From an uncultured Alphaproteobacteria bacterium (GTDB lineage: Bacteria > Pseudomonadota > Alphaproteobacteria > RF32 > CAG-239): a stretch of 11,620 nt of DNA. The notes under the pieces were generated by a model. It did not search any database, was not told the origin of the DNA, and saw nothing but the letters and a program-made list of their open reading frames with translations. The stretch spans positions 1 to 11,620 of the forward strand of contig URWU01000026.1 of the NCBI GenBank assembly GCA_900551585.1, in the 5' to 3' direction. Made by a program: the position numbers and the translations under genes. This document shows, one piece after another, positions 1-6,449 of this stretch (the stretch's first letter is position 1; the number at the start of each line of letters is the position of its first letter).

Positions 1-2
1 AC

Positions 3-140
3 GTATTGCTGTTTGCTATTGTATATGGACAGCAACAGGCAATTTTTTCGGCGCTTTTAGCAACAGCTTTGGGCGTCGGAATGCTTTTGGCGATAACCCG
101 GAAAAACGTGCATGCGGAGGACAAAGATGAAACGTACTAA
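3..140 (+). CDS. ftsW: Probable FtsW, C-terminal fragment (5' partial)
   Basis: This is the last 45 codons of a gene that enters from the left edge and stops with TAA at 138-140. FtsW is the SEDS-family septal peptidoglycan glycosyltransferase of the inner membrane, and it works with the division transpeptidase FtsI. The visible part is one hydrophobic helix ending in GMLLAITRKN, followed by a short charged tail. This matches the usual end of alphaproteobacterial FtsW, where SLLATAL..GMLLA.TR is typical. Its position directly before murG, which it overlaps by 14 nt, is the usual dcw order. The odd point is that the YGGSS signature expected just before this helix is replaced by YGQQQAIFS. The first ~45 bases may therefore be divergent or mis-assembled. 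The name rests on the short C-terminal match and on context. Confidence 0.6.
   Translation, partial: VLLFAIVYGQQQAIFSALLATALGVGMLLAITRKNVHAEDKDETY
116..120 (+). promoter_or_regulatory. Ribosome binding site of murG
   Basis: GGAGG lies 6 nt before the ATG at 127, inside the end of the upstream gene. It decides the murG start: the in-frame ATG at 112 lies upstream of this site and has no comparable site of its own. Confidence 0.75.
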
Positions 141-1248
141 AAAGAAATCTGAAAAACCTTTGATTATTCTGACAGCCGGCGGAACCGGCGGACATGTTTA
201 TCCGGCAGAAGCTTTGGCCGAAGAATTGTTAAAGCGCGGTTATTCTCTGGCTTTGGTAACCGACAAGCGCGGCAAAGATAATTATAAGGGCAAGCTCGGC
301 GAAATTCCGAATTATGCGGTTTATGCCGGCAGTCTGGTCGGAAAATCTGCCTGGTTTAAAATCAAAAGCTTGTTTAAACTCGGTATCGGCGTTTTGCAGG
401 CTTTGTTTATTTTGCTGAAAAAGAAACCGGTTTGCGTGGTCGGTTTTGGCGGCTATGCTTCTTTTCCCTGCTGTGTGGCGGCGATTTTGACCGGAACGGA
501 TTTGATTATTCATGAACAAAATTCCGTTATGAGCCGGACTAATCGTTTTCTTAGCAAATATGCCGATTTGATTGCCCAGAGTTTTAAAAATGTTAAATTT
601 ACGCCGGCAAATGTGAAAACAGTTTTGACCGGCATGCCTATCAGAGCGGCGATTGCCGAAGTGGCTGATAAACCTTATCCGGTTTTGGGCGCTAAAGATA
701 AAATGCAGATTTTGGTTTTGGGCGGCAGTCAGGGGGCCAAAGTTTTCAGCGAGGTTGTGCCTGCGGCTGTCAAACAGCTTGATAAATCTCTGCAAAAAAG
801 AATCAGTATTGTCCAGCAATGCCGTCAGGCGGATTTGCCAGAAGTCAACAAGGTTTATGAGGGCGCCGCATGCGAAGTTGTCACATCGCACTTTTTTGAG
901 AATATGCCGGAGCTGTATGCCGAGTCTCATTTGGTGATTTCCCGTTCCGGAGCGTCTTCGGTTTCTGAAATTGCCGTGGCCGGCGTGCCGTCTCTTTTGG
1001 TGCCGCTGCCGACCGCCGCCGATGACCACCAGACCGGCAATGCCGCTTGGCTTGGCGAGGTTAAAGCCGCCAGAGTTATTGTTCAGAAAAACTTTACCCC
1101 GGATAAATTATGCGAACAGCTCTGCGGATTTTTAGCTGACGGTTCGGTGTTGGAAAAAATGTCACAAAATGCCAAGAAGGCCGGTATCCGCAATGCTGCG
1201 GAGCGTTTTGCCGATGCCATTGAGCATGATATTATCAAAAAGAAATAA
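127..1248 (+). CDS. murG: UDP-GlcNAc:undecaprenyl-PP-MurNAc-pentapeptide GlcNAc transferase MurG
   Basis: A 373-residue GT28-family glycosyltransferase. It adds GlcNAc to lipid I to make lipid II on the cytoplasmic face of the inner membrane. Visible motifs are the N-terminal glycine-rich loop TAGGTGGH (residues 17-24), GFGGYASFP (107-115), HEQN (129-132), the second glycine loop GGSQGA (199-204), ISRSGASSVSEI (271-282, donor-sugar side) and PLPTAADDHQTGNA (293-306). All are canonical and intact, and the length is normal for the family (about 355-375). The start at 127 is chosen for its GGAGG site. Its ATG lies within the last codons of ftsW, so translation is probably coupled. murB follows after 25 nt. 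In most alphaproteobacteria murC would come next, but here it does not. Confidence 0.96.
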   Translation: MKRTKKKSEKPLIILTAGGTGGHVYPAEALAEELLKRGYSLALVTDKRGKDNYKGKLGEIPNYAVYAGSLVGKSAWFKIKSLFKLGIGVLQALFILLKKKPVCVVGFGGYASFPCCVAAILTGTDLIIHEQNSVMSRTNRFLSKYADLIAQSFKNVKFTPANVKTVLTGMPIRAAIAEVADKPYPVLGAKDKMQILVLGGSQGAKVFSEVVPAAVKQLDKSLQKRISIVQQCRQADLPEVNKVYEGAACEVVTSHFFENMPELYAESHLVISRSGASSVSEIAVAGVPSLLVPLPTAADDHQTGNAAWLGEVKAARVIVQKNFTPDKLCEQLCGFLADGSVLEKMSQNAKKAGIRNAAERFADAIEHDIIKKK

Positions 1249-1260
1249 TCGGGTTAACAA

Positions 1261-1266
1261 AAGGAG
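1261..1266 (+). promoter_or_regulatory. Ribosome binding site of murB
   Basis: AAGGAG lies 7 nt before the ATG at 1274. It fixes the murB start and excludes the in-frame upstream ATG at 1169, which lies deep inside murG. Confidence 0.8.
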
Positions 1267-1273
1267 AAAAACT

Positions 1274-2197
1274 ATGTTTTGGTCACGTTCTGCATCAGAT
1301 GATTTAGTTAAAATTTTGCCGATTGTTCGCGGGCAGTATAAAAAAGATGTGCCGCTTTCAAAATACACCTGGTTTGGGGTAGGCGGTCCGGCCGAGGTTA
1401 TGTTTTTTCCGGAAGATGAAGATGATTTGGCTTTGTTTATGAAAACAAAACCGTATAATCTGCCGATTTTTATTATCGGTGCCGGTTCTAATCTGTTGGT
1501 ACGGGACGGCGGTATTCCCGGTGTGGTTATCAAACTGGATAATAAAAACTTTAAGAAAATGACAATCGGCAATAATACGATTACGCTCGGTGCCGGTTAT
1601 CGCAACAAAGATTTGCGCAAAACGCTGATTGAAAAAGGAATCGGCGGCTTGGAATTTTTATGTTCTATTCCCGGCCTTATCGGCGGTTCGGTCAAAACCA
1701 ATGCCGGCTGTTTTGGGACCGAAGTTAAAGACGTGATTGTGGCGGCGACGATTGTTGACGGCAGCGGCGAAAAAAAGACTATCGGTGTTGATGATTTGAA
1801 ACTCTCTTACCGCAGCAGCTTTTTCCCCGAAGACTGGATTGTGACATCGATTACTTTCAAGACCTATCCGGACAGCACGGAAAATATTACCAAAAAACTT
1901 GATGAACATAAGGCTTACCGCATGAAAAATCAGCCTTATAATGAAAAAACCGCCGGGTCGACTTTCAAAAATCCGGAAGGATTGCGCGCTTGGGAGCTGA
2001 TTAAAAAATCCGGTTGTGCCGATTTGAACATCAACGGAGCCAAAGTTTCCGACAAGCATTGCAATTTCTTAATCAACAGCGGCGGCGCAAAGGCCGAAGA
2101 TATTGAAAAACTTGGCGAAACCATTGTGCAGAAGGTTAAAGAACAGACTTCCATTACTTTGGAATGGGAAGTTAAAAGAATGGGTATTACAAAATAA
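1274..2197 (+). CDS. murB: UDP-N-acetylenolpyruvoylglucosamine reductase MurB
   Basis: A 307-residue FAD enzyme that reduces UDP-GlcNAc-enolpyruvate to UDP-MurNAc with NADPH, a cytoplasmic step of peptidoglycan precursor synthesis. FAD-binding motifs are YTWFGVGGPA (residues 31-40) and IGAGSNLLVRDGG (68-80). The block GLEFLCSIPGLIGGSVKTNAGCFG is interrupted only by normal substitutions (125-148). The conserved tyrosine/arginine pair is in LSYRSS (177-182), the proton-donor serine is in AGSTFKNP (Ser229), and the late glutamate is in LEWEVKRMG (about Glu299). The SYR.S.F pattern and the absence of the longer E. coli insert fit a type II MurB. The length is typical (about 300). The ATG at 1274 has a good Shine-Dalgarno site. 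The gene ends 3 nt before ftsQ. The family assignment is secure. Confidence 0.96.
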   Translation: MFWSRSASDDLVKILPIVRGQYKKDVPLSKYTWFGVGGPAEVMFFPEDEDDLALFMKTKPYNLPIFIIGAGSNLLVRDGGIPGVVIKLDNKNFKKMTIGNNTITLGAGYRNKDLRKTLIEKGIGGLEFLCSIPGLIGGSVKTNAGCFGTEVKDVIVAATIVDGSGEKKTIGVDDLKLSYRSSFFPEDWIVTSITFKTYPDSTENITKKLDEHKAYRMKNQPYNEKTAGSTFKNPEGLRAWELIKKSGCADLNINGAKVSDKHCNFLINSGGAKAEDIEKLGETIVQKVKEQTSITLEWEVKRMGITK

Positions 2198-2200
2198 ACC

Positions 2201-3082
2201 ATGACGGAAGAAGCACAAATCAGTGAGGAGCAGCCGGTCAAGCCGCAGCCGAAAAGCAATATTGTTACCGAGCCGAAAGAATTCGGTTATCGTCTGCTTG
2301 GCAATTTGGCGGTTTTGCTGGTGATTTTTGTGCTTGCTTTTATTACCGTCCTTTTGAATACCGATTTGGTTGCCAATAAAATCAAAAACATTTCACAAGG
2401 CTTTTATGATTATACTTCCGAACTGGGTTTCACGCTGGATGATGTGATTGTGACCGGCCGCGAGAAAACGACCCAGAAAGAAATTTTGCAGGCTTTGGGC
2501 GTTAAACGCGGCGATAATTTCCTCAAAATCAATATTCAGGAGATTAAAGGCCGGTTGGAAGCGCTGCCGTGGGTACGTAAAGTTTTGGTGAAAAGGACTT
2601 TCTTCCCGAACGTGATTCAGGTTTCGATTGAAGAGCGGAAAGTGCGTTCTATCTGGCAGATTAATGAAAAATTTCATGCGATTGATTATGACGGCAAAGT
2701 GATTAATGCTGCGTTTAAGCCCAATCATCCGATTTTGCTGATTGTCGGTGAAGGTGCCCCGGAAAATATTAATGCATTGCTTGATGACATCAGTGACAAC
2801 CAACAGATTTTGCGGCGTGTCAAAGTGGCAAACTATATTTCCGGCCGGCGTTGGAATCTGGTTTTGGACGATATCAAAGACGGCATAACCGTCAAGCTGC
2901 CGGAAGAGAATGTTAAAAAAGCCTGGAAAAAATTGCTCAAATTAGATGCGACAAACGGCATTCTTAAACGTAAATTAACTATCATTGATTTAAGATTAGA
3001 AGGTAAAATAACGGTGAAGTTAAAGAGAACAACAGCCGAAAGCCCGGTTCAGCTGCGTCATGCCAAAGAGAGCCGGACTTAA
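2201..3082 (+). CDS. ftsQ: Cell division protein FtsQ
   Basis: A 293-residue bitopic inner-membrane protein of the divisome. It scaffolds FtsB/FtsL and links the cytoplasmic ring to the septal synthase. A cytoplasmic tail of about 30 residues is followed by one membrane helix (about 32-53, LLGNLAVLLVIFVLAFITVL). A FtsQ-type POTRA domain follows (about 79-147, with VTGREKTTQKEILQALG and LPWVRKVLVKRTFFP), then the beta domain (about 150-275, with IDYDGKVI and RRWNLVLDDI). The ATG at 2201 comes 3 nt after the murB stop and has no clear Shine-Dalgarno, so translation probably relies on coupling. Alphaproteobacteria normally have ddl just upstream; here murB directly precedes it. The position before ftsA supports the call. 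Confidence 0.93.
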   Translation: MTEEAQISEEQPVKPQPKSNIVTEPKEFGYRLLGNLAVLLVIFVLAFITVLLNTDLVANKIKNISQGFYDYTSELGFTLDDVIVTGREKTTQKEILQALGVKRGDNFLKINIQEIKGRLEALPWVRKVLVKRTFFPNVIQVSIEERKVRSIWQINEKFHAIDYDGKVINAAFKPNHPILLIVGEGAPENINALLDDISDNQQILRRVKVANYISGRRWNLVLDDIKDGITVKLPEENVKKAWKKLLKLDATNGILKRKLTIIDLRLEGKITVKLKRTTAESPVQLRHAKESRT

Positions 3083-3103
3083 AACGTGTTTAAAAATAAA
3101 AAA

Positions 3104-3110
3104 AGGGGAG
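3104..3110 (+). promoter_or_regulatory. Ribosome binding site of ftsA, pointing to a TTG start
   Basis: AGGGGAG is followed by 6 nt and then TTG at 3117. It is the only good Shine-Dalgarno in the region. The in-frame ATG at 3060 has no such site and would add a lysine-rich 19-residue extension before the conserved LDIGSSK motif. Confidence 0.7.
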
Positions 3111-3116
3111 CAGAAG

Positions 3117-4373
3117 TTGACGCATTCATTTAACCGACTGACAACAATTGCCGCTTTGGATATCGGTTCTTCCAAAGTCTGCTGCGTTATTGCCAAAATC
3201 AGCCGTGATAAAAGAATCAATGTCATCGGATATGGGTATAATGCTTCCAAAGGAATTAAAAACGGCGTCGTGATTGATATTAATCAGGCGACCTTGTCGG
3301 TTTGCAATGCGGTTGAAGCTGCCGAACAAATGGCTAATGAACGCATTGACCGGGTGATTGTCAATATCTCCGGCGACAAAATTAAAAGTTCTATTAAAAA
3401 TGCCTCTATCACGATTAATAAAAATCGCCCGGTTAATGAGGCTGATATTAACAAAGTTATTGAGCGCGGCATTAACAAAATCAATGTTGACGGTCATGAG
3501 CTGATTCACTGCCTGCCGACAAGTTATCGTCTGGATATGGGTGAAGAAATCAAAGATCCGCGTAATATTTTCGGCGAGAATTTATCGGTTGATATTCTGC
3601 TGGGGCTGATGCCTGATATTATGTTCCGCAATTTGGCCACGGTTATTGAGAATGCGCATTTGGAAATTGCCGGCAAGGCGTTTTCTTCTTATGCTTCGGC
3701 TTTGTCTTGTCTGGTTGATGACGAAAAAGAAATCGGCGCGACGGTGATTGATATCGGCGGCGGTACGACCAGCATTGCCAGTTTTCGTCACGGGCACCCG
3801 GTGTTCTTTTCATCTTTGGCGGTCGGCGGCAATAATGTGACCAATGATATTGCTTATGGCCTGACAACGTCTTTTGCTCATGCCGAGCGTTTGAAAACGC
3901 TGCACGGCTGTGCTTTTCTGACAACGCAGGACAAGGCGGAGCTCATCAATGTTTATCCGGTCGGCGAGGAAGATGACAGCTCGATTAAGCAGGTGCCGAA
4001 GTCTGAACTCATCAGTATTATCACCCCGCGTATTGAAGAGATTTTTGAGCTGGTTAATGAAAAATTTGCCGAGCAGGGTTTGTCTGATATTTCCAGCCAT
4101 CGTGTAGTTTTGACCGGCGGCGGCAGCCAGCTTTCGGGAATCCGTGAAGTGGCGGCAATGGTTTTGGACAAGCAGGTTCGCCTGGGAAAGCCCAAGAATA
4201 TTGTCAATCTGCCCGATAATCTTTATAATCCGGCCTTTTCAACTTGTATCGGGCTTCTCCTTTTTGCCCTCAACTACACTGAAAAGAAGCCGAATAAAAT
4301 CGTCAACAAACCGGTTCGTTCCGACGCCGGGGTGTTGGGGTCGCTTATTTCGTGGTTTAAGCAGAATTTTTAG
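3117..4373 (+). CDS. ftsA: Cell division protein FtsA
   Basis: A 418-residue actin-fold ATPase that tethers FtsZ filaments to the inner membrane and recruits later divisome proteins. The phosphate-1 loop is ALDIGSSKVCCVI (residues 13-25), phosphate-2 is IDIGGGTTSIASF (211-223) and the adenosine motif is VVLTGGGSQLSGI (330-342). The region between about 85 and 165 (e.g. IVNISGDKI, HELIHCLPTSYRLD) is the SHS2/1C subdomain typical of FtsA. The C-terminus, GVLGSLISWFKQNF, is the expected amphipathic membrane-targeting helix. I chose the TTG start for its Shine-Dalgarno site; the alternative ATG at 3060 would overlap ftsQ by 23 nt and give 437 residues. The TTG start lies 34 nt after the ftsQ stop. 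ftsZ follows after 159 nt. Confidence 0.95.
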   Translation: MTHSFNRLTTIAALDIGSSKVCCVIAKISRDKRINVIGYGYNASKGIKNGVVIDINQATLSVCNAVEAAEQMANERIDRVIVNISGDKIKSSIKNASITINKNRPVNEADINKVIERGINKINVDGHELIHCLPTSYRLDMGEEIKDPRNIFGENLSVDILLGLMPDIMFRNLATVIENAHLEIAGKAFSSYASALSCLVDDEKEIGATVIDIGGGTTSIASFRHGHPVFFSSLAVGGNNVTNDIAYGLTTSFAHAERLKTLHGCAFLTTQDKAELINVYPVGEEDDSSIKQVPKSELISIITPRIEEIFELVNEKFAEQGLSDISSHRVVLTGGGSQLSGIREVAAMVLDKQVRLGKPKNIVNLPDNLYNPAFSTCIGLLLFALNYTEKKPNKIVNKPVRSDAGVLGSLISWFKQNF

Positions 4374-4410
4374 GGATATTGTGACCCGCGTATCAAGTTC
4401 GCAGATTTAA

Positions 4411-4532
4411 TTTTATACATTCCTTTTGCAAAAAAAATTTCTATAGTAACCAAACCTTAATTTATTTTGTTATATCCTAGTCTCAAGAAGAAATTTTTGG
4501 TTTTAAAAGAATTTTTTAAGTTAGGAAATACA
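4411..4532 (+). promoter_or_regulatory. AT-rich leader of ftsZ with a possible internal promoter
   Basis: This is most of the 159-nt ftsA-ftsZ gap and the only sizeable gap in the plus-strand cluster. By my count about 26 of its 122 bases are G or C (~21%), far below the flanking genes. A candidate extended -10, TG-T-TATATC, is at 4468-4476, with no convincing -35. A second -10-like TATAGT is at 4442-4447. FtsZ is needed in much larger amounts than FtsQ or FtsA and often has its own promoters. A promoter here is therefore plausible, but the exact elements are guesses. Confidence 0.4.
4523..4528 (+). promoter_or_regulatory. Ribosome binding site of ftsZ
   Basis: AGGAAA, with GGA 6 nt before the ATG at 4533. 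This favours that start over the in-frame upstream ATG at 4467, which would add 22 lysine- and phenylalanine-rich residues foreign to FtsZ N-termini. Confidence 0.65.
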
Positions 4533-6230
4533 ATGTCAATTAAATTAGCTGTTCCAGAAAAAACAATTGCTCATCTTAAACCCCGGATTTCGGTTATCGG
4601 TGTCGGCGGCGGCGGCGGAAATGCCGTTAATAACATGATTGCCCAGAATCTTGAGGGAGTTGATTTTATTGTTGCCAATACTGATGCGCAGGCTTTGGCT
4701 CATTCAACAGCCAGCCGCAAAATCCAGCTCGGTTTGGAAACCACTCAGGGACTTGGTGCCGGTGCTCGTCCGGAAGTCGGCAAGCTCGCTGCAGAGGAAG
4801 CTAAAGAGGAAATTGAACGCGAACTGGAAGGCGCCAATATGGTCTTTATCACCGCCGGAATGGGCGGCGGTACAGGCAGCGGCGCAGCTCCGGTTGTGGC
4901 TAAAATTGCTAAAGAAAAAGGTATTTTGACGGTCGGCGTTGTGACCAAACCTTTCCAGTTTGAAGGTAAAAAACGCTATGAAACAGCAGAGGCAGCCGTT
5001 GAAGAATTTACCAAAGAAGTTGACAGTATTATCATTATTCCTAACCAGAACCTGTTTAGAATTGCCGATAAAAAAACCACTCTGGCCGATGCTTTTGTTA
5101 TGGCCGATAATGTTTTGTATGCCGGCGTTCGTTCGATTACCGACCTGATGATGATGCCGGGCTTAATCAACCTTGATTTTGCCGATATCAAATCAATTAT
5201 GGAAGACAAAGGTAAAGCCATTATGGGGACTGGTGAGGCCGAAGGTGAAGACCGTGCCGTTAAAGCAGCCGAGCAGGCCTTGTCTAATCCGCTGCTGGAT
5301 GATTGCTCTATGCATGGCGCTAAGGGTGTTCTGATTAATATTACCGGCGGTTCGGACATTACGTTGTTTGAAATTGACGAGGCTGCCAGCCGTATTAAGG
5401 AAGAAGTTGATGAAGATGCCAATATCATTTTCGGTTCCAGTTATGATGATGCTCTGGCCGGAAAAATCCGCGTTTCAATCGTGGCAACAGGTATCGGCGA
5501 AGGTAATCCGGTTCGTGTTAAAACTCCGAAACCGGCAGCCGCTCCCTATGTTGAGCAGAGCTATATGAGCGAAGTTGCCGCTCCGGTTGTTCCGACTGCC
5601 GAGCTTGATTCCAATTTGGAAAAATTTGCTGCAACCAAAACCGAAAGTGAAGAAACAACAGCCGAAACAATTGATAATATGATTGAGAGCGCACCGATTG
5701 TTTCTTTCCCGGAAGAAGTTAAAGAAGAGGCTGAGGCACCTGCCGTTGAAGCAGAAGTCAAAGAAGAAAAATTTGATGATTTTGATTCTTTGGAGCGTTC
5801 CGGCATTATGGGTGAAATGCCCAAAGCTTCGGCATTGTTCAAAGCAATCATCAGCAAAAGTGAAGATTTGAACGACAATTCTCAATATGAGAGTGTTTTA
5901 GCCAATGCTGACAGCGGTTTTGCTCCGCGCAGCACTATCCGTACCGTCGAAGAAGAGCCGGAATTGTTCCCTAATCATAATCCTGCGCCTTTTGCCAATC
6001 GTAAAGTTGAAGAGCAGGAAGAACTGATTGTCAACGAAGAGGAAGAAGAATATACCCCGACTTTGATTGAACGTGTTACCGGTTTCTCCATTGCCAAAAG
6101 AAACAAGAAGAAAAAAGAAACCGAACGTTTTCAGGAACCGGTTTCTCCAAGTTTCTCAAATGCCGGCAATGATTACGGCGGGGAAGAAAGACTGAATTTG
6201 GAAATCCCGTCTTTTCTGAGAAGAAAATAA
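4533..6230 (+). CDS. ftsZ: Cell division GTPase FtsZ
   Basis: A 565-residue tubulin-like GTPase that polymerises into the Z ring at midcell. Nucleotide-binding loops are GVGGGGGNAVNNM (residues 23-35) and the tubulin signature GMGGGTGSGAAP (109-120). The T7 synergy loop NLDFADIKSIM (213-223) carries the residues that complete the neighbouring subunit's active site. The GTPase and C-terminal globular domains end near residue 322. A long, acidic linker (about 325-550, rich in Glu, Ala and Pro) follows, then the conserved C-terminal peptide LEIPSFLRRK (556-565), which binds FtsA and other partners. A TLIERVTGF segment and a basic run RNKKKK lie late in the linker (510-528). A long linker is usual in alphaproteobacteria (Caulobacter FtsZ is about 508 residues). 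It is the last gene before a strong terminator. Confidence 0.98.
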   Translation: MSIKLAVPEKTIAHLKPRISVIGVGGGGGNAVNNMIAQNLEGVDFIVANTDAQALAHSTASRKIQLGLETTQGLGAGARPEVGKLAAEEAKEEIERELEGANMVFITAGMGGGTGSGAAPVVAKIAKEKGILTVGVVTKPFQFEGKKRYETAEAAVEEFTKEVDSIIIIPNQNLFRIADKKTTLADAFVMADNVLYAGVRSITDLMMMPGLINLDFADIKSIMEDKGKAIMGTGEAEGEDRAVKAAEQALSNPLLDDCSMHGAKGVLINITGGSDITLFEIDEAASRIKEEVDEDANIIFGSSYDDALAGKIRVSIVATGIGEGNPVRVKTPKPAAAPYVEQSYMSEVAAPVVPTAELDSNLEKFAATKTESEETTAETIDNMIESAPIVSFPEEVKEEAEAPAVEAEVKEEKFDDFDSLERSGIMGEMPKASALFKAIISKSEDLNDNSQYESVLANADSGFAPRSTIRTVEEEPELFPNHNPAPFANRKVEEQEELIVNEEEEEYTPTLIERVTGFSIAKRNKKKKETERFQEPVSPSFSNAGNDYGGEERLNLEIPSFLRRK

Positions 6231-6284
6231 TTTAATAAGTCTAAGCGGTAAGCCTGCGAAATTATTATAAGTTATAAACCAAAG

Positions 6285-6312
6285 AAAGCCCCTCAAAAAG
6301 AGGGGCTTTTTT
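6285..6312 (+). terminator. Intrinsic terminator after ftsZ
   Basis: A perfect 10-bp stem, AAAGCCCCTC / GAGGGGCTTT (6285-6294 / 6300-6309), has a five-A loop and a six-T run (6307-6312). It lies 54 nt past the ftsZ stop and ends the division cluster. Read from the minus strand the stem is followed by TTTCTTT, so it may also stop transcription from hdaA, less efficiently. Confidence 0.93.
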
Positions 6313-6336
6313 GTTATGTTCAGCTGTATCGTTTTA

Positions 6337-6365
6337 CTGGATTTTCGCATTCGCTCAAGATGACG
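6337..6365. repeat. Candidate dispersed intergenic repeat
   Basis: On the minus strand this reads CGTCATCTTGAGCGAATGCG and continues AAAATCCAG. It resembles the widespread family of short intergenic repeats of the form GTCAT.CTGAGCG.AGCGAAGGATC, known for their spurious CHPERSE-like translations. Only one copy lies in this window, so its repeat status is an inference from resemblance. Confidence 0.4.
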
Positions 6366-6403
6366 TATGTGGCTGGGGGACAATAAGGAAGAATACCAAA
6401 TTC

Positions 6404-6421
6404 ACCAAAGCATGCTTTGGT
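6404..6421. repeat. Perfect 18-bp palindrome
   Basis: ACCAAAGCATGCTTTGGT is identical to its reverse complement. It lies 28 nt beyond the hdaA stop, between the convergent operons. As RNA it could fold only with a tight central loop, and no T-run follows on either strand, so it is not a classical terminator. It could be a dyad protein-binding site, part of a repeat element, or a transcript-end hairpin. Confidence 0.6.
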
Positions 6422-6449
6422 TTGTCGGGAGATTAGTGGGATAGGGAAG

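Noticed and set aside
229..1029. A 266-codon open frame on the minus strand inside murG
   Set aside because: It is antisense to a fully conserved MurG. It has low-complexity Arg/Asn/His-rich translation, no family motifs and no ribosome site, so it is a shadow of codon usage.
1169..1273. N-terminal extension of murB from an ATG inside murG
   Set aside because: It would overlap murG by 80 nt without a ribosome site. The ATG at 1274 has AAGGAG and gives a normal-length MurB.
4426..4447. TTGCAA ... TATAGT as a sigma-70 promoter
   Set aside because: The spacer is only 10 nt, far too short for -35/-10 pairing. Only the downstream extended -10 at 4468-4476 remains a weak candidate.
4457..4519. 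CtrA-type TTAA-N7-TTAA site upstream of ftsZ
   Set aside because: TTAA occurs at 4457, 4503 and 4516, but the close pair is 9 nt apart, not 7. In a ~21% GC leader such tetramers are expected by chance.
4467..4532. 22-residue N-terminal extension of FtsZ
   Set aside because: It lies in the AT-rich leader with no ribosome site, and its Lys/Phe-rich sequence is unlike FtsZ N-termini. The ATG at 4533 has a site and gives a standard start.
6226..6266. Inverted repeat AATAATTT / AAATTATT around the ftsZ stop
   Set aside because: The arms are only 8 A/T pairs with a 25-nt loop, too weak to claim. The GC-rich stem at 6285 is the real terminator.
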